Notes: generated by a model from the sequence alone, not told the origin. Positions 51,206 to 60,765 are shown, counted from the stretch's first letter. The stretch: 64,000 bases of DNA from Hahella sp. HNIBRBA332 (GCF_030719035.1 NZ_CP132203.1:7100810-7164809), one strand, 5' to 3'. A program made the numbers and translations.

Positions 51206-51320
51206 TTCCATCTCCGTTTGAGAGAGTGGTGACGGATGGTGACAGGCTTATCGAATAACCTCTTACGCGTACGCGCGTGTAGGCGTTAATCAGAATAAGA
51301 GTCACCATCCGTCACCAAGG

Positions 51321-53606
51321 TTAATCGTAAGGGTCGTAATAACTGCGTGGAAACGACTTGGGACGTAGCCTGAGCCCTTTAAAGGCGCGCGTTCCCCCGT
51401 GCAATCGACTCTGAGAAAAGTTGCGTGTGATGAGGATTTCTGAAAAGCGTTTGATGGAGCCGACATACTCGCCAGCGCGTTCAGCCCACTCACGCCAATC
51501 CGCATACAATTCCGAAGAGGCCGCTTTCGCTTCCGCCGATCGCTCACAGCGCTCATCAATCCACTGCCCAAGGGCGTCCTCCGCCTCAAAATATTCCTCC
51601 GTCGCCGCACTCACGCAGGCGGGCGGATTGAGACCCATGCGCTGCCATTCCAGACATCCTTCCACCGCCCAGGCGAGAATGCCTTCGCGCTCGGCAAGCA
51701 GTTTGTCGGTCAGGCCACCGTCGCGTTTTTCTGGTGGTACGGTCACGGTGAATGGAATCAGATGCAGCCGACGCTTCATCGCTTCGTCGACATTGCGGAT
51801 AGCCGGTTTGTGATTCCCTGCAATCAGCAGCTTGAATTGAGGGACATACTCAAAGAAGTCCTGGCGCATGAAGCGCGCGGAAACCTTGTCGCCACCGGTA
51901 ATGGATTTGACCTTAGACTCGTTCCAGCGCCGGCCTTGCTCGGTCTCAATGGCCGACACGAAGCGTGCTCCGCGCAGGCCCGCCAGATCCGTTGGGTGTC
52001 GATCGCCGCGCGCCTCCATGAAGGTGTCCATTGGCGCATTGGCGGCGTAGTCGCCCAGAATGGCTCCCACCACGTTCACGAACACGCTTTTGCCGTTGGC
52101 GCCTGTGCCGTAGAGGAAAAACAACGCGTGTGCGCTGGTGGCGCCACTCAGGCAATAGCCGACCACTCTTTGCAAATACGCCTGCAGATCGGCGTCCTGT
52201 CCCGTCACATCCGCCAGAAAGCTCCGCCATGTTGGACATTCGCCTTTAGGCGTTGCGGTGGTCGACTTGGTCATGCGGTCTTCGCGACGGTGTGAACGTA
52301 TCCGGCCCGTGTGCAGTTCGACCACGCCACCGGGCGTATTCAACGCCCAGATATCCGCATCCCATTCCTCCGGTGTGGAGGCGTGCTGGGGATCAGAACG
52401 CGCGATCTTCTCCACGGCGGCAATGGCGGCGGCGCTCGCCAGCCGGCCTTTGCGTTTATCGTTGTCCGCCTTTTGAGACGCGGCGCGGCAAACACCGCGC
52501 ACAAGATGCTGAACAAACAGCACCTGGTCCGAGTTCCAGCGCATGCCTGACCACACCAACCATTTGCCCCAGAGAGAGCAATACCGCCAGTCCTCGCCAT
52601 AGCGACGTGTGAAGGCTGTGGCCAGGCCGTCCTCCGTGGCCCATTCGACGTCACTCAATAGAATTTCCGAATCCACCTCGTCGCAATGGAGCTCTATTGG
52701 CATACGGGGACCGGCTGAGATAAGCCCCGCCGCGTCAAAGCCTTCCTCCAGTGCGTCCGCGGCATCCCAGCCCTCGGGTTTGTCCTCCGGTGGCGTCAGA
52801 ATGGCGACCGATAGTCCTCCCACCCGTAGAATCGCCTGAGAGGCCTGGTCGGCGTAGGCCCAACCCGGCGCATCCCGATCAGGCCAGATCACCACATGCT
52901 TGCCCATCAGCGGACGCCAGTCGGTTTTGTCCACTGGCGCTTTGGCTCCATTCATCGCCGTGGTGGCGCAGATACCTGCATCGATCAGCGCCTGGGCGCA
53001 TTTCTCGCCTTCCACCAACACCACCTGTTCCGACTGCGCGATGCCGGGTTGGTTGTACAGGGGACGAGGCTCGGGCGGCGTCATCTTGCGACGCTTGGCG
53101 TCCCAGGGCCGGAATTCCTTCCTTCGCCCAGGAGGATCGTAGCGATACACCACCCCCAAGAGTTTTCCAGCCGCGTCCAGATAATCCCACTTGGCCGTCG
53201 CCGGACCGAGATCATCCACCGGCGGCGACTTGCTTCGCTTGCGTGTGGGCTGGGTGCGAGAACGACCCAACAACTCGACGGCCAGATCAAGAACCCTGGA
53301 AAAGTCCGCGTATGCGTCAACGTGGTAATACCCGGCAATCATGGCGTAGATATCGCCACCGACGCCTTCCGCCCGATCAGTCCAAAGACCCGCTTTTTCG
53401 CCTTCCAGAACCACTTCCAAACTTTCGCCAGGACTGCCTAACACGTCACCAATCAAGAACAGATGGCGGCGACGTTTACCCGCTGGATACAGCGTTGTCA
53501 GCACCGACTCCAGATTGGCGATCAGCTCAGCGCGAATCGCCTCTCGTTCGGCATGGAGATCCCGGTTTTCCAAGGGGCGTGCTACAGGTTCATTAAAGTC
53601 GATCAT
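51321..53606 (-). CDS. D5-type primase-helicase
   Basis: About 761 aa from the ATG at 53604-53606, overlapping the upstream stop (ATGA). The N-terminal part resembles a primase, with Toprim-like VVLVEGEKCAQALIDAG and HVVIWPDRDAPGWAYADQA. From residue 460 the D5_N region and SF3 helicase follow: Walker A FFLYGTGANGKSVFVNVVGA, motif B GARFVSAIETEQGRRWNESK, motif C FKLLIAGNHKPAI. It is the main phage replication enzyme. Confidence 0.92.
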   Translation of the reverse strand: MIDFNEPVARPLENRDLHAEREAIRAELIANLESVLTTLYPAGKRRRHLFLIGDVLGSPGESLEVVLEGEKAGLWTDRAEGVGGDIYAMIAGYYHVDAYADFSRVLDLAVELLGRSRTQPTRKRSKSPPVDDLGPATAKWDYLDAAGKLLGVVYRYDPPGRRKEFRPWDAKRRKMTPPEPRPLYNQPGIAQSEQVVLVEGEKCAQALIDAGICATTAMNGAKAPVDKTDWRPLMGKHVVIWPDRDAPGWAYADQASQAILRVGGLSVAILTPPEDKPEGWDAADALEEGFDAAGLISAGPRMPIELHCDEVDSEILLSDVEWATEDGLATAFTRRYGEDWRYCSLWGKWLVWSGMRWNSDQVLFVQHLVRGVCRAASQKADNDKRKGRLASAAAIAAVEKIARSDPQHASTPEEWDADIWALNTPGGVVELHTGRIRSHRREDRMTKSTTATPKGECPTWRSFLADVTGQDADLQAYLQRVVGYCLSGATSAHALFFLYGTGANGKSVFVNVVGAILGDYAANAPMDTFMEARGDRHPTDLAGLRGARFVSAIETEQGRRWNESKVKSITGGDKVSARFMRQDFFEYVPQFKLLIAGNHKPAIRNVDEAMKRRLHLIPFTVTVPPEKRDGGLTDKLLAEREGILAWAVEGCLEWQRMGLNPPACVSAATEEYFEAEDALGQWIDERCERSAEAKAASSELYADWREWAERAGEYVGSIKRFSEILITRNFSQSRLHGGTRAFKGLRLRPKSFPRSYYDPYD

Positions 53607-54349
53607 CCTGTTGTCTCCCCACTGGTCCAGCACCGGTTACGCCATGCGCACATACGACACTCCCAGTGCTCTTCGTCCAAGAACGAGCGCGGCAGCAACT
53701 CTCCCGCATCGGTCGCCAGGATGATCTTCACCGCGCGATCGGACATGCGCTGGGCGAGCTCGCCGTTATATGGGACAAGCTCGGCGTAGATGTCCATCGT
53801 GTCGGCGTTCAACGCGGTAAACAGCGCAGGCGCCTCATGCAGTCCCAGATAGGCTTGGTAGACCGCCACCTGAGCCGCATAGACCGGCTTTGATTTGGCC
53901 AGACGATGCTTCTCCAGATCACGCCATGACTTGGCGCCAAGGCATTTGTGCTCCCACAACGCGGGGTAAACGAACCCATCCGGCCCACTTACGATAACGC
54001 CATCGACATGCCCCTGAAGGCGCTCGTCCACAGCGGAAAATCCAAACTGTTCGCCTACCTCATTGCGGGTGAGAACCGTGAAGCCGGCTTTCTCCAGCCA
54101 GTTCAGCATGCAGTCCTCCATGACATGGCCGCGCTCAAAGATCCGCAGAATACGGCCTTGCGTTTCGCGCCCCGGGTCGACCGGGGCCTGGGCGTATTCA
54201 AACTGCAGCGCCCGCTCGCAGGCGACGCCCAACCGCGAGGCGCCCAGGTAGGTCCTTGGCGTTTGCTCATCCCTTACTTTACGCAGCCCGATATCGACCA
54301 ACGCCGAAATCCGTCCGGAGAAACTTTCAGTTGAGTTGAAATCCATCAT
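53603..54349 (-). CDS. PD-(D/E)XK exonuclease (Cas4/RecB-like)
   Basis: About 248 aa from the ATG overlapping the upstream TGA. Active-site motif: GHVDGVIVSGPDGFVYPALW, then EHKCLGAKSW (D...ExK). Cys residues at the start (GVACERAL) and at the end (CRMCAWRNRC) form the four-Cys pattern of Fe-S-bearing Cas4/AddB-like nucleases. It probably makes single-stranded ends for the recombination proteins encoded upstream. Confidence 0.85.
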   Translation of the reverse strand: MMDFNSTESFSGRISALVDIGLRKVRDEQTPRTYLGASRLGVACERALQFEYAQAPVDPGRETQGRILRIFERGHVMEDCMLNWLEKAGFTVLTRNEVGEQFGFSAVDERLQGHVDGVIVSGPDGFVYPALWEHKCLGAKSWRDLEKHRLAKSKPVYAAQVAVYQAYLGLHEAPALFTALNADTMDIYAELVPYNGELAQRMSDRAVKIILATDAGELLPRSFLDEEHWECRMCAWRNRCWTSGETTG

Positions 54350-54804
54350 GCTGATTTCTCCCAAGGCAGTTCTCCTTCCAAATCAGAAAACAGGTGCGCC
54401 TTTTGCTCTGACGCCAGGGCAGGGGAGCGAACTGGAGCATAGCGGGCGGACTCGTGGTATTGAGTCATCGCTGCTACATACCCACTTACAATCGCCTCGA
54501 CAACCGTCATTGCCTCCGCCTCAGAGTAGGCGCCTAGCGGCTTGCCAAAACCGATGGCGGTCGCCGCGTCGCCGAAGGGTTTCAGGCAGTCGCGTAACGC
54601 TGCTTTCTCAATGTCGGTGGCGTTCAGCATGACTTCCTCCTTTGTCCCTTTCAGCCAGTCTGCATACAGCGCGTGAAAGGCTTTTTGGCATCGCGCCGAG
54701 CAGAACCGCCAGTCGGTGGGATAACGCTTGGATTCGCCCGGCCGATGTCGTGTGTTCAAGTGACCAAACCCTTTGGCCTGGCGAGCGCATACTCGGCATT
54801 TCAT
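54346..54804 (-). CDS. zinc-finger phage protein (DUF6511-like)
   Basis: 152 aa. CRVCARQAKGFGH, then FCSARCQKAFH give a CxxC...CxxxC zinc site. A helical C-terminus follows (IEKAALRDCLKPFGDAATAI; MTVVEAIVSGYVAAMTQYHE). This architecture recurs in phage early operons. Role unknown; DNA binding is likely. Confidence 0.65.
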   Translation of the reverse strand: MKCRVCARQAKGFGHLNTRHRPGESKRYPTDWRFCSARCQKAFHALYADWLKGTKEEVMLNATDIEKAALRDCLKPFGDAATAIGFGKPLGAYSEAEAMTVVEAIVSGYVAAMTQYHESARYAPVRSPALASEQKAHLFSDLEGELPWEKSA

Positions 54805-54849
54805 GAGATGTGTTTTCCTTAGCCGCCCCTTGGGCGGCGTTTGTGTGAC

Positions 54850-55713
54850 TTATAGGCTTTTCCATGGGTCAGGCCGCCTCTCCAAGTTCATTCGGCAGCA
54901 GCCCCAACTGCAGGCCGCCTCGCAGCGTCCGCGGAAATCGCAGTAGCTGGCGGAGCTGCGCGCTATCGCCGTCACGGCGTGGATCTGGGTCTCCAGACGG
55001 GCCAGCCCATGCTCCGACAGCCATTGGTGGTGTTTCTGCGACAGCCCCTTGCGCAGGCGGATCTCCTCCACCAACTCCACAGGTAGCGTCGGGCCGTAAA
55101 CCCAGCGCGCGGTGATCTGTCCGATCACGGACGGCGGATTCTGGGCGTGGCCCTGGTAGGTCCAGCCAAAGAGCCGGTACAAGGCGCGGTAGTAGTCCGG
55201 ATGAAAACGGCGTTCCCAGGCCGCGCAGGATTGCCGCAGCAGCTTGCCGATCAATTCCTGCAAAGCGTTCGGCGCACGGCGGTGCTGATAGCCGGTCGCC
55301 TCGTCGATGAGCGCCACCTCCCCGGTAGTGGCGAGCGCGGACAATATCGCCCGGCAGTGAGGAACGAGTGGCCGCCGTTTGGGGTGTAGCTTCCCACTCA
55401 AAGCCGCGTCAATTACTCCCAGGGCCATTTCACCTACAATCCCTGCGGGAAAGAAGGTTCCAGTCTGGCCAGTGGGCAAACGCACCTTTGCGTACCCTTT
55501 TTTATCGAATAAAGACAATGACTTAGGTGCAAATTCAGCGATAAAAGCGCCAATTTGCGTACCCGGACTTTTTTTCCGAAACCCAAGAACCTGGGCGAGT
55601 TGACGTTGGATATAGCCCCGGCTACCGTCCGAGAGCACCACGGCCTCGCACTCCATATCTCCAAAACGCACCACCCCGTAATGACTGGCGCGAAGCGGCG
55701 TAATATCGGTCAT
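54850..55713 (-). CDS. P63C domain protein
   Basis: About 287 aa from the ATG at 55711-55713, preceded by GAGGAGAACGTT, a strong ribosome site. ERRFHPDYYRALYRLFGW, then GQITARWVYGPTLPVELVEE and IRLRKG are the P63C domain (residues about 175-235). The C-terminus is Cys-rich (CDFRGRCEAACSWGCC). P63C proteins occur in phage early regions; function not known. Confidence 0.8.
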   Translation of the reverse strand: MTDITPLRASHYGVVRFGDMECEAVVLSDGSRGYIQRQLAQVLGFRKKSPGTQIGAFIAEFAPKSLSLFDKKGYAKVRLPTGQTGTFFPAGIVGEMALGVIDAALSGKLHPKRRPLVPHCRAILSALATTGEVALIDEATGYQHRRAPNALQELIGKLLRQSCAAWERRFHPDYYRALYRLFGWTYQGHAQNPPSVIGQITARWVYGPTLPVELVEEIRLRKGLSQKHHQWLSEHGLARLETQIHAVTAIARSSASYCDFRGRCEAACSWGCCRMNLERRPDPWKSL

Positions 55714-55723
55714 AACGTTCTCC

Positions 55724-56335
55724 TCACTGCGCCCAGGACGGCTTGCTGGCAACCGCCGGTTGCATTGTTGGTGGCGCGGCGGGCGCGCCGTTTCCTCCGG
55801 CCGGCGGAGTCTTATTCGGAACCTCCCCCGCCATCCAGGCGGCGTACTCCGGATGATCAGGCTCCAGCGCGTTCTTGATCACATTGCGCTCTCCGCCCTT
55901 GGCGTCTTTTTCAACGTCCACCCGGGCGAGAAACTCCAGCCCATCGAGCTCCCTGAAGCCATGGATGCGACGTGCGGCGGCCGCCTGGGGCGAGTTATCG
56001 TTTGGGTTGACCCGTCTGGCGCTGTTGAGCGCGGCGCGTATAAAGCTTCGTCCCATTTGCGCCCAGGTCGGTCCTTTCGGCGAATACAGACCGATGTTGC
56101 TCCACAGTTTTCGCTTGGCGTACTCGCCGCCAGTGACGATGAACTCCGCCGCCAAGTAAACCGCTCCGGTATCGTTTGAGTAGGTGGCGTAGCCGCCGTC
56201 CCAGCCTTGATTGGGGTCGTCATAACCACCGGGTTGCAGCGACATGCGTACGGGCACAACTGTTCCCCTGGGAAGCACATCGAAGGCGGACTGTTGTGGA
56301 TCGGCATCGTTAAAGTCGTTCCATGCCTGGTTCAT
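55724..56335 (-). CDS. probable phage ssDNA-binding protein (DUF669-like)
   Basis: 203 aa. AFDVLPRGTVVPVRMSLQPG, AVYLAAEFIVTGGEYAKRKL and GRSFIRAALNSARRV, then FRELDGLEFLARVDVEKDAK show an OB-like beta pattern. A Pro/Ala-rich disordered tail follows, as in single-strand binding proteins. The gene is next to the Sak4-like ATPase, its usual partner. Confidence 0.65.
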   Translation of the reverse strand: MNQAWNDFNDADPQQSAFDVLPRGTVVPVRMSLQPGGYDDPNQGWDGGYATYSNDTGAVYLAAEFIVTGGEYAKRKLWSNIGLYSPKGPTWAQMGRSFIRAALNSARRVNPNDNSPQAAAARRIHGFRELDGLEFLARVDVEKDAKGGERNVIKNALEPDHPEYAAWMAGEVPNKTPPAGGNGAPAAPPTMQPAVASKPSWAQ

Positions 56336-57207
56336 AGGTCTTTCTCCTTGGCTTCATTGAGTTGATCGACAGCGGGCGGCTGCGTGTATTCCAGACGCTC
56401 CAGAGCCGGTTTCGCGGGCCCAGCGACCTTTTCCATAAGTCGTCCCAGATGCGGTTCCTCCACCGCCTCCAGGCGACCTGAACGATCCTTGGCGGGGTAT
56501 CCCCAGGGATTGAGGGTGCGACAAACGAATGCGCGATAACTAGCGCCGTCATCCGACTTCAGTTCGGCCAAGGTGACGACCTCGTCGACAATGCCTGGCA
56601 GTTCCAGCCCTGTTTTTGAACCGTCGATCTGCAGGGAAAATACGCGGCGGTTGTAATCATCGAGGCGTTCGTCGAGGATGCCGACGAACCAGACATTTTT
56701 GTCCCGTGTGTGCTGCAGATGGGTGAGCCAGGCAATCATCTCCTGGCCCATCAATCCGTATGCGCCGCGTGCGTCAGGCTTGCCGGTTCTCTCCGAATGC
56801 GCCTGCGGCTGCCCCTTGCACCACTGCATACACAGACGGCCCGCCACGGTAATGGAGTCGACAAACAAGGTGTCGTACTTGTCTAAAATGGACGGGTCGC
56901 CAAAGCGCTCGCATACCGCCTGAAAGTGGGCTTGGCTGAACGGCTGATCCTCACGAAGCGCCGGATTGGGTCCTCCAATGAACACGGCGAAGTCTCGGCA
57001 CTCCGGCCAGGTGCGTGGGCGAATGGAATCGCCTTTCCATCCCTCAACAGCGAGATCGCCAGCCTCCAGATCGAAAAACAACGTGCGCTGGGCGTCGAGC
57101 GTCCACAGTTGAGACGTTTTGCCGATGCCGCTTTTTCCAATCAATACGCCTTTGACGCCGCGCTTTTCAGCTAACCTTTGATCGGCGGTGATAATGGGAA
57201 GGTTCAT
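56332..57207 (-). CDS. Sak4-like recombination ATPase
   Basis: 291 aa. Walker A GVLIGKSGIGKTSQL, Walker B DTLFVDSITVAGRL, and a RecA-like core ending LPGIVDEVVTLAEL. The size and the absence of a helicase domain match the phage AAA_24/Sak4 group, which anneals single strands. Located between the SSB-like gene and the 156-aa gene; overlaps both by 4 nt. Confidence 0.8.
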   Translation of the reverse strand: MNLPIITADQRLAEKRGVKGVLIGKSGIGKTSQLWTLDAQRTLFFDLEAGDLAVEGWKGDSIRPRTWPECRDFAVFIGGPNPALREDQPFSQAHFQAVCERFGDPSILDKYDTLFVDSITVAGRLCMQWCKGQPQAHSERTGKPDARGAYGLMGQEMIAWLTHLQHTRDKNVWFVGILDERLDDYNRRVFSLQIDGSKTGLELPGIVDEVVTLAELKSDDGASYRAFVCRTLNPWGYPAKDRSGRLEAVEEPHLGRLMEKVAGPAKPALERLEYTQPPAVDQLNEAKEKDL

Positions 57208-57674
57208 GAGCGCGCCTCCCTGAGAGACAAACGAATCGACGGCTTGCCGGGTTTACGAATGCGTGCCTGCTCGAAAGAGCGTCGTAAACTCTGCGGCCAG
57301 GCGTTGTACTTGTCCTCGCTGACGCAGTAAGTAATATCCAGAAAGTCAGCGGGATCGCAACCCGCCTCAGCGATGCGCCGCGCAATCTTCGTCAGGGCGT
57401 CCTGACGCCATTCCACACGCTCGGATACGCTGGCGTGAACATCCACCGCGCCGTCCTCAAAACTCACGGAATCGGCTTCTTTCCACCGACGTAACGCCTT
57501 AGCGCGCCGGCCGTATTTGGCCTCCAGCGCATAATCAAGGTGAGACACCAACACTTTGGCGGCGGCGAGCATGATTGACGCTTCCGTTCTGAGACGGTAG
57601 AGCGTTTCCCCTGAATACTCCGCCAGTTCTTTGGCGGGCGTCCCGATCAGTTCCTCCGTAGCATACCGGCTCAT
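57204..57674 (-). CDS. phage early protein, 156 aa, unknown
   Basis: Helical protein (LYRLRTEASIMLAAAKVLVS; DALTKIARRIAEAGCDPADF) ending in a basic Arg-rich tail (RKPGKPSIRLSLREARS). It resembles conserved unknown proteins before Sak4-type ATPases. 4-nt overlaps on both sides mark it as a genuine operon member. Confidence 0.65.
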   Translation of the reverse strand: MSRYATEELIGTPAKELAEYSGETLYRLRTEASIMLAAAKVLVSHLDYALEAKYGRRAKALRRWKEADSVSFEDGAVDVHASVSERVEWRQDALTKIARRIAEAGCDPADFLDITYCVSEDKYNAWPQSLRRSFEQARIRKPGKPSIRLSLREARS

Positions 57675-57883
57675 GCGACGTCTCCCTTCTCAAGCCGCTC
57701 CGAAGTGCTCTTGCGCAGGCTTATCTCCTCAAATTCCTCCACATCCTCAATTCGATACAGCACCCGTCCATGCAGCTTCAGGTAGACGGGACCCCGCCCG
57801 TCAATGCGCCAGCGCTCCAGGCAACCCAGGCTGACGCTCCAGCGCCTGGCCAGTTCATTTTGACTAAGGTGTTTGATTTCCAC
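57671..57883 (-). CDS. excisionase-like HTH protein, first gene of the early operon
   Basis: 70 aa. LSQNELARRWSVSLGCLERW, then GPVYLKLHGRVLYRIEDVEE is the MerR/excisionase-type winged HTH. It heads the minus-strand early operon and directly faces the cluster of GGTTAGGAG repeats, which it might bind. Whether it acts as Xis or as an early regulator cannot be told. Confidence 0.75.
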   Translation of the reverse strand: MEIKHLSQNELARRWSVSLGCLERWRIDGRGPVYLKLHGRVLYRIEDVEEFEEISLRKSTSERLEKGDVA

Positions 57884-57937
57884 GATTGGCTCCTTTTTGG
57901 TTGTTGCGGAATCGTGGGGCTATGATGGTCCCGACCC

Positions 57938-58053
57938 GGTTAGGAGCCGTTGAGGTCCAGGTTAGGAGAGGGGTTAGGAATGACTTGCAGCCCAGGTAAA
58001 CCAAGCGATTAGAGGTTAGGAGAAAGTTAGGAACGGGTCGCGTAGGTTAGGAG
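57938..58053 (+). repeat. six GGTTAGGAG-type direct repeats (operator or iteron cluster)
   Basis: Copies start at 57938, 57960, 57972, 58014, 58025 and 58045. Four read GGTTAGGAG, one GGTTAGGAA, one AGTTAGGAA. Steps are 22, 12, 42, 11 and 20 bp, close to whole helical turns. All point the same way. They lie between the early operon and the first immunity-type gene. Such phased direct repeats suit a cooperative regulator or a replication initiator. Confidence 0.75.
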
Positions 58054-58065
58054 ACAGCCTCTTAG

Positions 58066-58485
58066 GTGATAACTTCAAGAAGAATCACAGCAACACTGGA
58101 CAAGAACCCTCTAAAATTGATCGTAAAGAGTGGCGGACAGAGCAGAAAACCTACTGGAAAAGCGAGTGGGATAGTGGCCGATTTGACAATATGGAATAAG
58201 TTTGTACATAAAGAGTCGGGTTACTCCGTCGTTATTGAGGACGATGGGAGGGTTGCTCATGGATACATGCTCAATCAAACAGAAAAGATTGTCTCTGATG
58301 TATGGTTGTACAACCGTTGTGAGTCACCTTCCGAGCCTGAATGGACTAATCCCGAGAACATGCCTTTTGCCAACTCAGCTTCATTTACCGATAATGAGTA
58401 TAAATTCACGCCAATAAATAAAATATCAGACATGGATGTTTTCTGGCCAATAAATGAAAGGCAGTTACATAGGGCAGATATATAA
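58066..58485 (+). CDS. unknown protein, 139 aa (immunity-type)
   Basis: GTG start close to the last repeat. GIVADLTIWNKFVHKESGYS, then VVIEDDGRVAHGYMLNQTEK and DVWLYNRCESPSEPEWTNPE. No named family recognised, but small acidic proteins of this kind are common among immunity genes of polymorphic toxins. First of a same-strand series. Clearly more AT-rich than the prophage. The start is uncertain. Confidence 0.5.
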   Translation: MITSRRITATLDKNPLKLIVKSGGQSRKPTGKASGIVADLTIWNKFVHKESGYSVVIEDDGRVAHGYMLNQTEKIVSDVWLYNRCESPSEPEWTNPENMPFANSASFTDNEYKFTPINKISDMDVFWPINERQLHRADI

Positions 58486-58577
58486 GAGGGGTGCTCTTTG
58501 CCACCTTGCTGGAAGGGGAAAAACCTGGGTGGTCAAGGTTGGCGAAAAAATGGGCCTTTGGCCAAGGTGTTAATTGA

Positions 58578-59057
58578 ATGAGAATAATTGTGGATTCATT
58601 AAAAGCAAGAGCACACTTACTACGTGGAAGGCGTATCACGGAAGATGAGGTAAATAGGCTTTCATCTGAACTGAATTATGATAACAGGCTATCTGGTCTA
58701 ATTAAAATAATGACAGCCTTTCCCTTATCTCATTCGTGCTTTTCTTTGAGCGAAGATATAGATATTTCTAATATCGGTCTTGATTTGAAGTGGTTATCAC
58801 CTGACCAAATAATAGATGAGGCATTAAACGCCTATCCTGGAAAGTTAGTATACAAGCTTGGGTATATTCCGATAGGAAGTTGTTTGGCCGGCTCAGGAGA
58901 CCCGTATTTTCTAAGTCCTTCAGATAGTCTGGAATCCTCTAAACTGGTGCGCATTCCTCATGATATGGCGAGCAACTGTAACTCATATCCCACTGATTCT
59001 ATTGAGCTTGTATGTACGTCACTTGATGATTTTTTTGTTAATGCAAGTTTTGAGTAA
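58578..59057 (+). CDS. SMI1/KNR4-like (SUKH) immunity protein
   Basis: 159 aa. ITEDEVNRLSSELNYDNRLS, then YKLGYIPIGSCLAGSGDPYF and KLVRIPHDMAS follow the SUKH-fold pattern, with the characteristic PIG...GSGDPYF strand pair. SUKH proteins neutralise diverse nuclease toxins. No toxin gene is next to it. Confidence 0.7.
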   Translation: MRIIVDSLKARAHLLRGRRITEDEVNRLSSELNYDNRLSGLIKIMTAFPLSHSCFSLSEDIDISNIGLDLKWLSPDQIIDEALNAYPGKLVYKLGYIPIGSCLAGSGDPYFLSPSDSLESSKLVRIPHDMASNCNSYPTDSIELVCTSLDDFFVNASFE

Positions 59058-59135
59058 TAGCTTGGTTAATATGGAAAAACCCTCTAGGGTGATGGCCAAA
59101 TTTTATGGGATACGCCCAAAGGTTTTAAGTAAACC

Positions 59136-59750
59136 ATGGCCGAAAATGTACTGAGCGACAACGCAAAAATATTAGTAAACGATATTAGAAGGTCTGTCAT
59201 CCTTTATCACTATATAGCTCAATGGGGACAGCCAATCACTCGTACTATAAGCTCGAACAAAAACTCTTCTGTTGACGTTGAGGTCTATGAGTTTTTCTCT
59301 AAAGACGACGAAATTTATCGAATAGCTACAATTGGTATTTCTGGGCAATCTATTGAAGCCAATGGTTTGGCTAACTGGGAATTCTTACTTTCTCTTCCTG
59401 CAGACTGTGGCGGGGTAGGAAGCACAGAGATAGTAAACTATTTGCTTGATATTATGGCCTACTCGTTGCGTTCTGATGTTGAAGTGAAGGCAGGGAACAC
59501 AATTCCAGAGACACCATTGGCCCCGGCTCCATGGACAACGAAAGCGGTTTTGTTTGATGAGCCTCGTGGTGAGCCTGAGGAAATGTCTAGTTTTATAGTT
59601 GGAAATCAGGTTGTTAACTTAATCTGGCTGGTACCTGTAACAGAAGAAGAGCGTTTATTTATCAAAAGATGTGGTATAGATGAGTTCGATAAAAGGGAGT
59701 CTATTTCGGAGTATTCTTTAATCGATGTCAAAAGAGTTGGTGTGGTATAA
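59136..59750 (+). CDS. SUFU-domain immunity protein 1
   Basis: 204 aa. VEVYEFFSKDDEIYRIATIG, WEFLLSLPADCGG, VNYLLDIMAYSLRSDVEVKA and NLIWLVPVTEEERLFIKRCG match the bacterial Suppressor-of-fused (SUFU) domain, a known immunity fold in polymorphic toxin loci. It has a related neighbour downstream. The ATG at 59136 has no strong ribosome site. Confidence 0.75.
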   Translation: MAENVLSDNAKILVNDIRRSVILYHYIAQWGQPITRTISSNKNSSVDVEVYEFFSKDDEIYRIATIGISGQSIEANGLANWEFLLSLPADCGGVGSTEIVNYLLDIMAYSLRSDVEVKAGNTIPETPLAPAPWTTKAVLFDEPRGEPEEMSSFIVGNQVVNLIWLVPVTEEERLFIKRCGIDEFDKRESISEYSLIDVKRVGVV

Positions 59751-59789
59751 CTTGCTAAAGCCGGCTCATCAAGAATAAATGGATAATAT

Positions 59790-60329
59790 ATGATGGCAAT
59801 CTTAGACTATTATCACTCCAAATACGGTGAAGCATCTAGAACTGCAAAATTTATCTCGCCAGATGGGCTGGAAGTTTATGTGTTAAAGTGGGACGAATCG
59901 CAAATAAAAGAAGGCGTTACAATGTATGTGACACTTGGAGCTAGTAATTTACTTGGCGATTCAAATGAAGGTTGTGAGTTTTTTATAGGGCTTACTCCAG
60001 AAGTAGATAGCATCGCGAATGCATTAGCCGAGATTGCTATTCATGGTAATGGCACAAAAGGTATCCCTAGTAGCGGAGACACCACAACCTTAGCCTATAA
60101 ACTATGGGAAGGCACATCTGCGCGAACATTTATGTTTACTGATGGTGATGAAGTAATTCCTTCAGTAAAAAATGAGCTTGGTAAAGATATTAGATTCATT
60201 CAATTGGTTCCTCTATTTGATAGCGAGTTGAAGTATAAAAAAATGCATGGTGAAGGTGCCCTCTGGGAAAGATTAGAGAAGATGGAAATGCCATACTGGG
60301 ACTCTATAAGAGAAGACACCTTTCTGTAA
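59790..60329 (+). CDS. SUFU-domain immunity protein 2
   Basis: 179 aa. SRTAKFISPDGLEVYVLKWD, VTMYVTLGASNLLGDSNEGC, EFFIGLTPEVDSIANALAEI and DIRFIQLVPLFDSELKYKKM are SUFU-like. It is only distantly similar to the preceding gene, so the pair is not a recent duplication. Two start codons lie side by side (59790, 59793). Confidence 0.75.
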   Translation: MMAILDYYHSKYGEASRTAKFISPDGLEVYVLKWDESQIKEGVTMYVTLGASNLLGDSNEGCEFFIGLTPEVDSIANALAEIAIHGNGTKGIPSSGDTTTLAYKLWEGTSARTFMFTDGDEVIPSVKNELGKDIRFIQLVPLFDSELKYKKMHGEGALWERLEKMEMPYWDSIREDTFL

Positions 60330-60765
60330 TTTCACCGAATAGGCTATTTGGTTGAGCAAGATGAATTGGATATCGTCAGAAGGTGGGCCACTTATCTTAG
60401 TTGTAAGAAAGAGCTTAAGATACTGGGCTGGACTGGATGGTTCTGATTATGAACGTGCTTGTGCAGTATGTGATTATGCAGGAACTATTCGTGTCGGAAA
60501 CTCTGAAGCTGTTGTATTGGGAGATGAGCCATGCCAAACAGCAATTTACTCTTCTCCTCATATTAATAACCTTGTTATTGTCCGGTGGCAATGGGCTGAG
60601 AGTGAAAGCCAGCTTGAACGGTATCTTAGCGATATAACTAATAATACCTTCAGTCGTCCTGAGGAAGAGCTGAGATTTAATAATACTGATGAAGAGCTAT
60701 TGCTTTTTGATTCTGTATTAGCAGGCAGCCAAGCCAATGGCTTGCGAGTAAAGTTATCCTCCGGG

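Noticed and set aside
57938..58053. A second, short CRISPR array
   Set aside because: The units are only 9 bp, spacing varies from 11 to 42 bp, and there is no hairpin or constant spacer.
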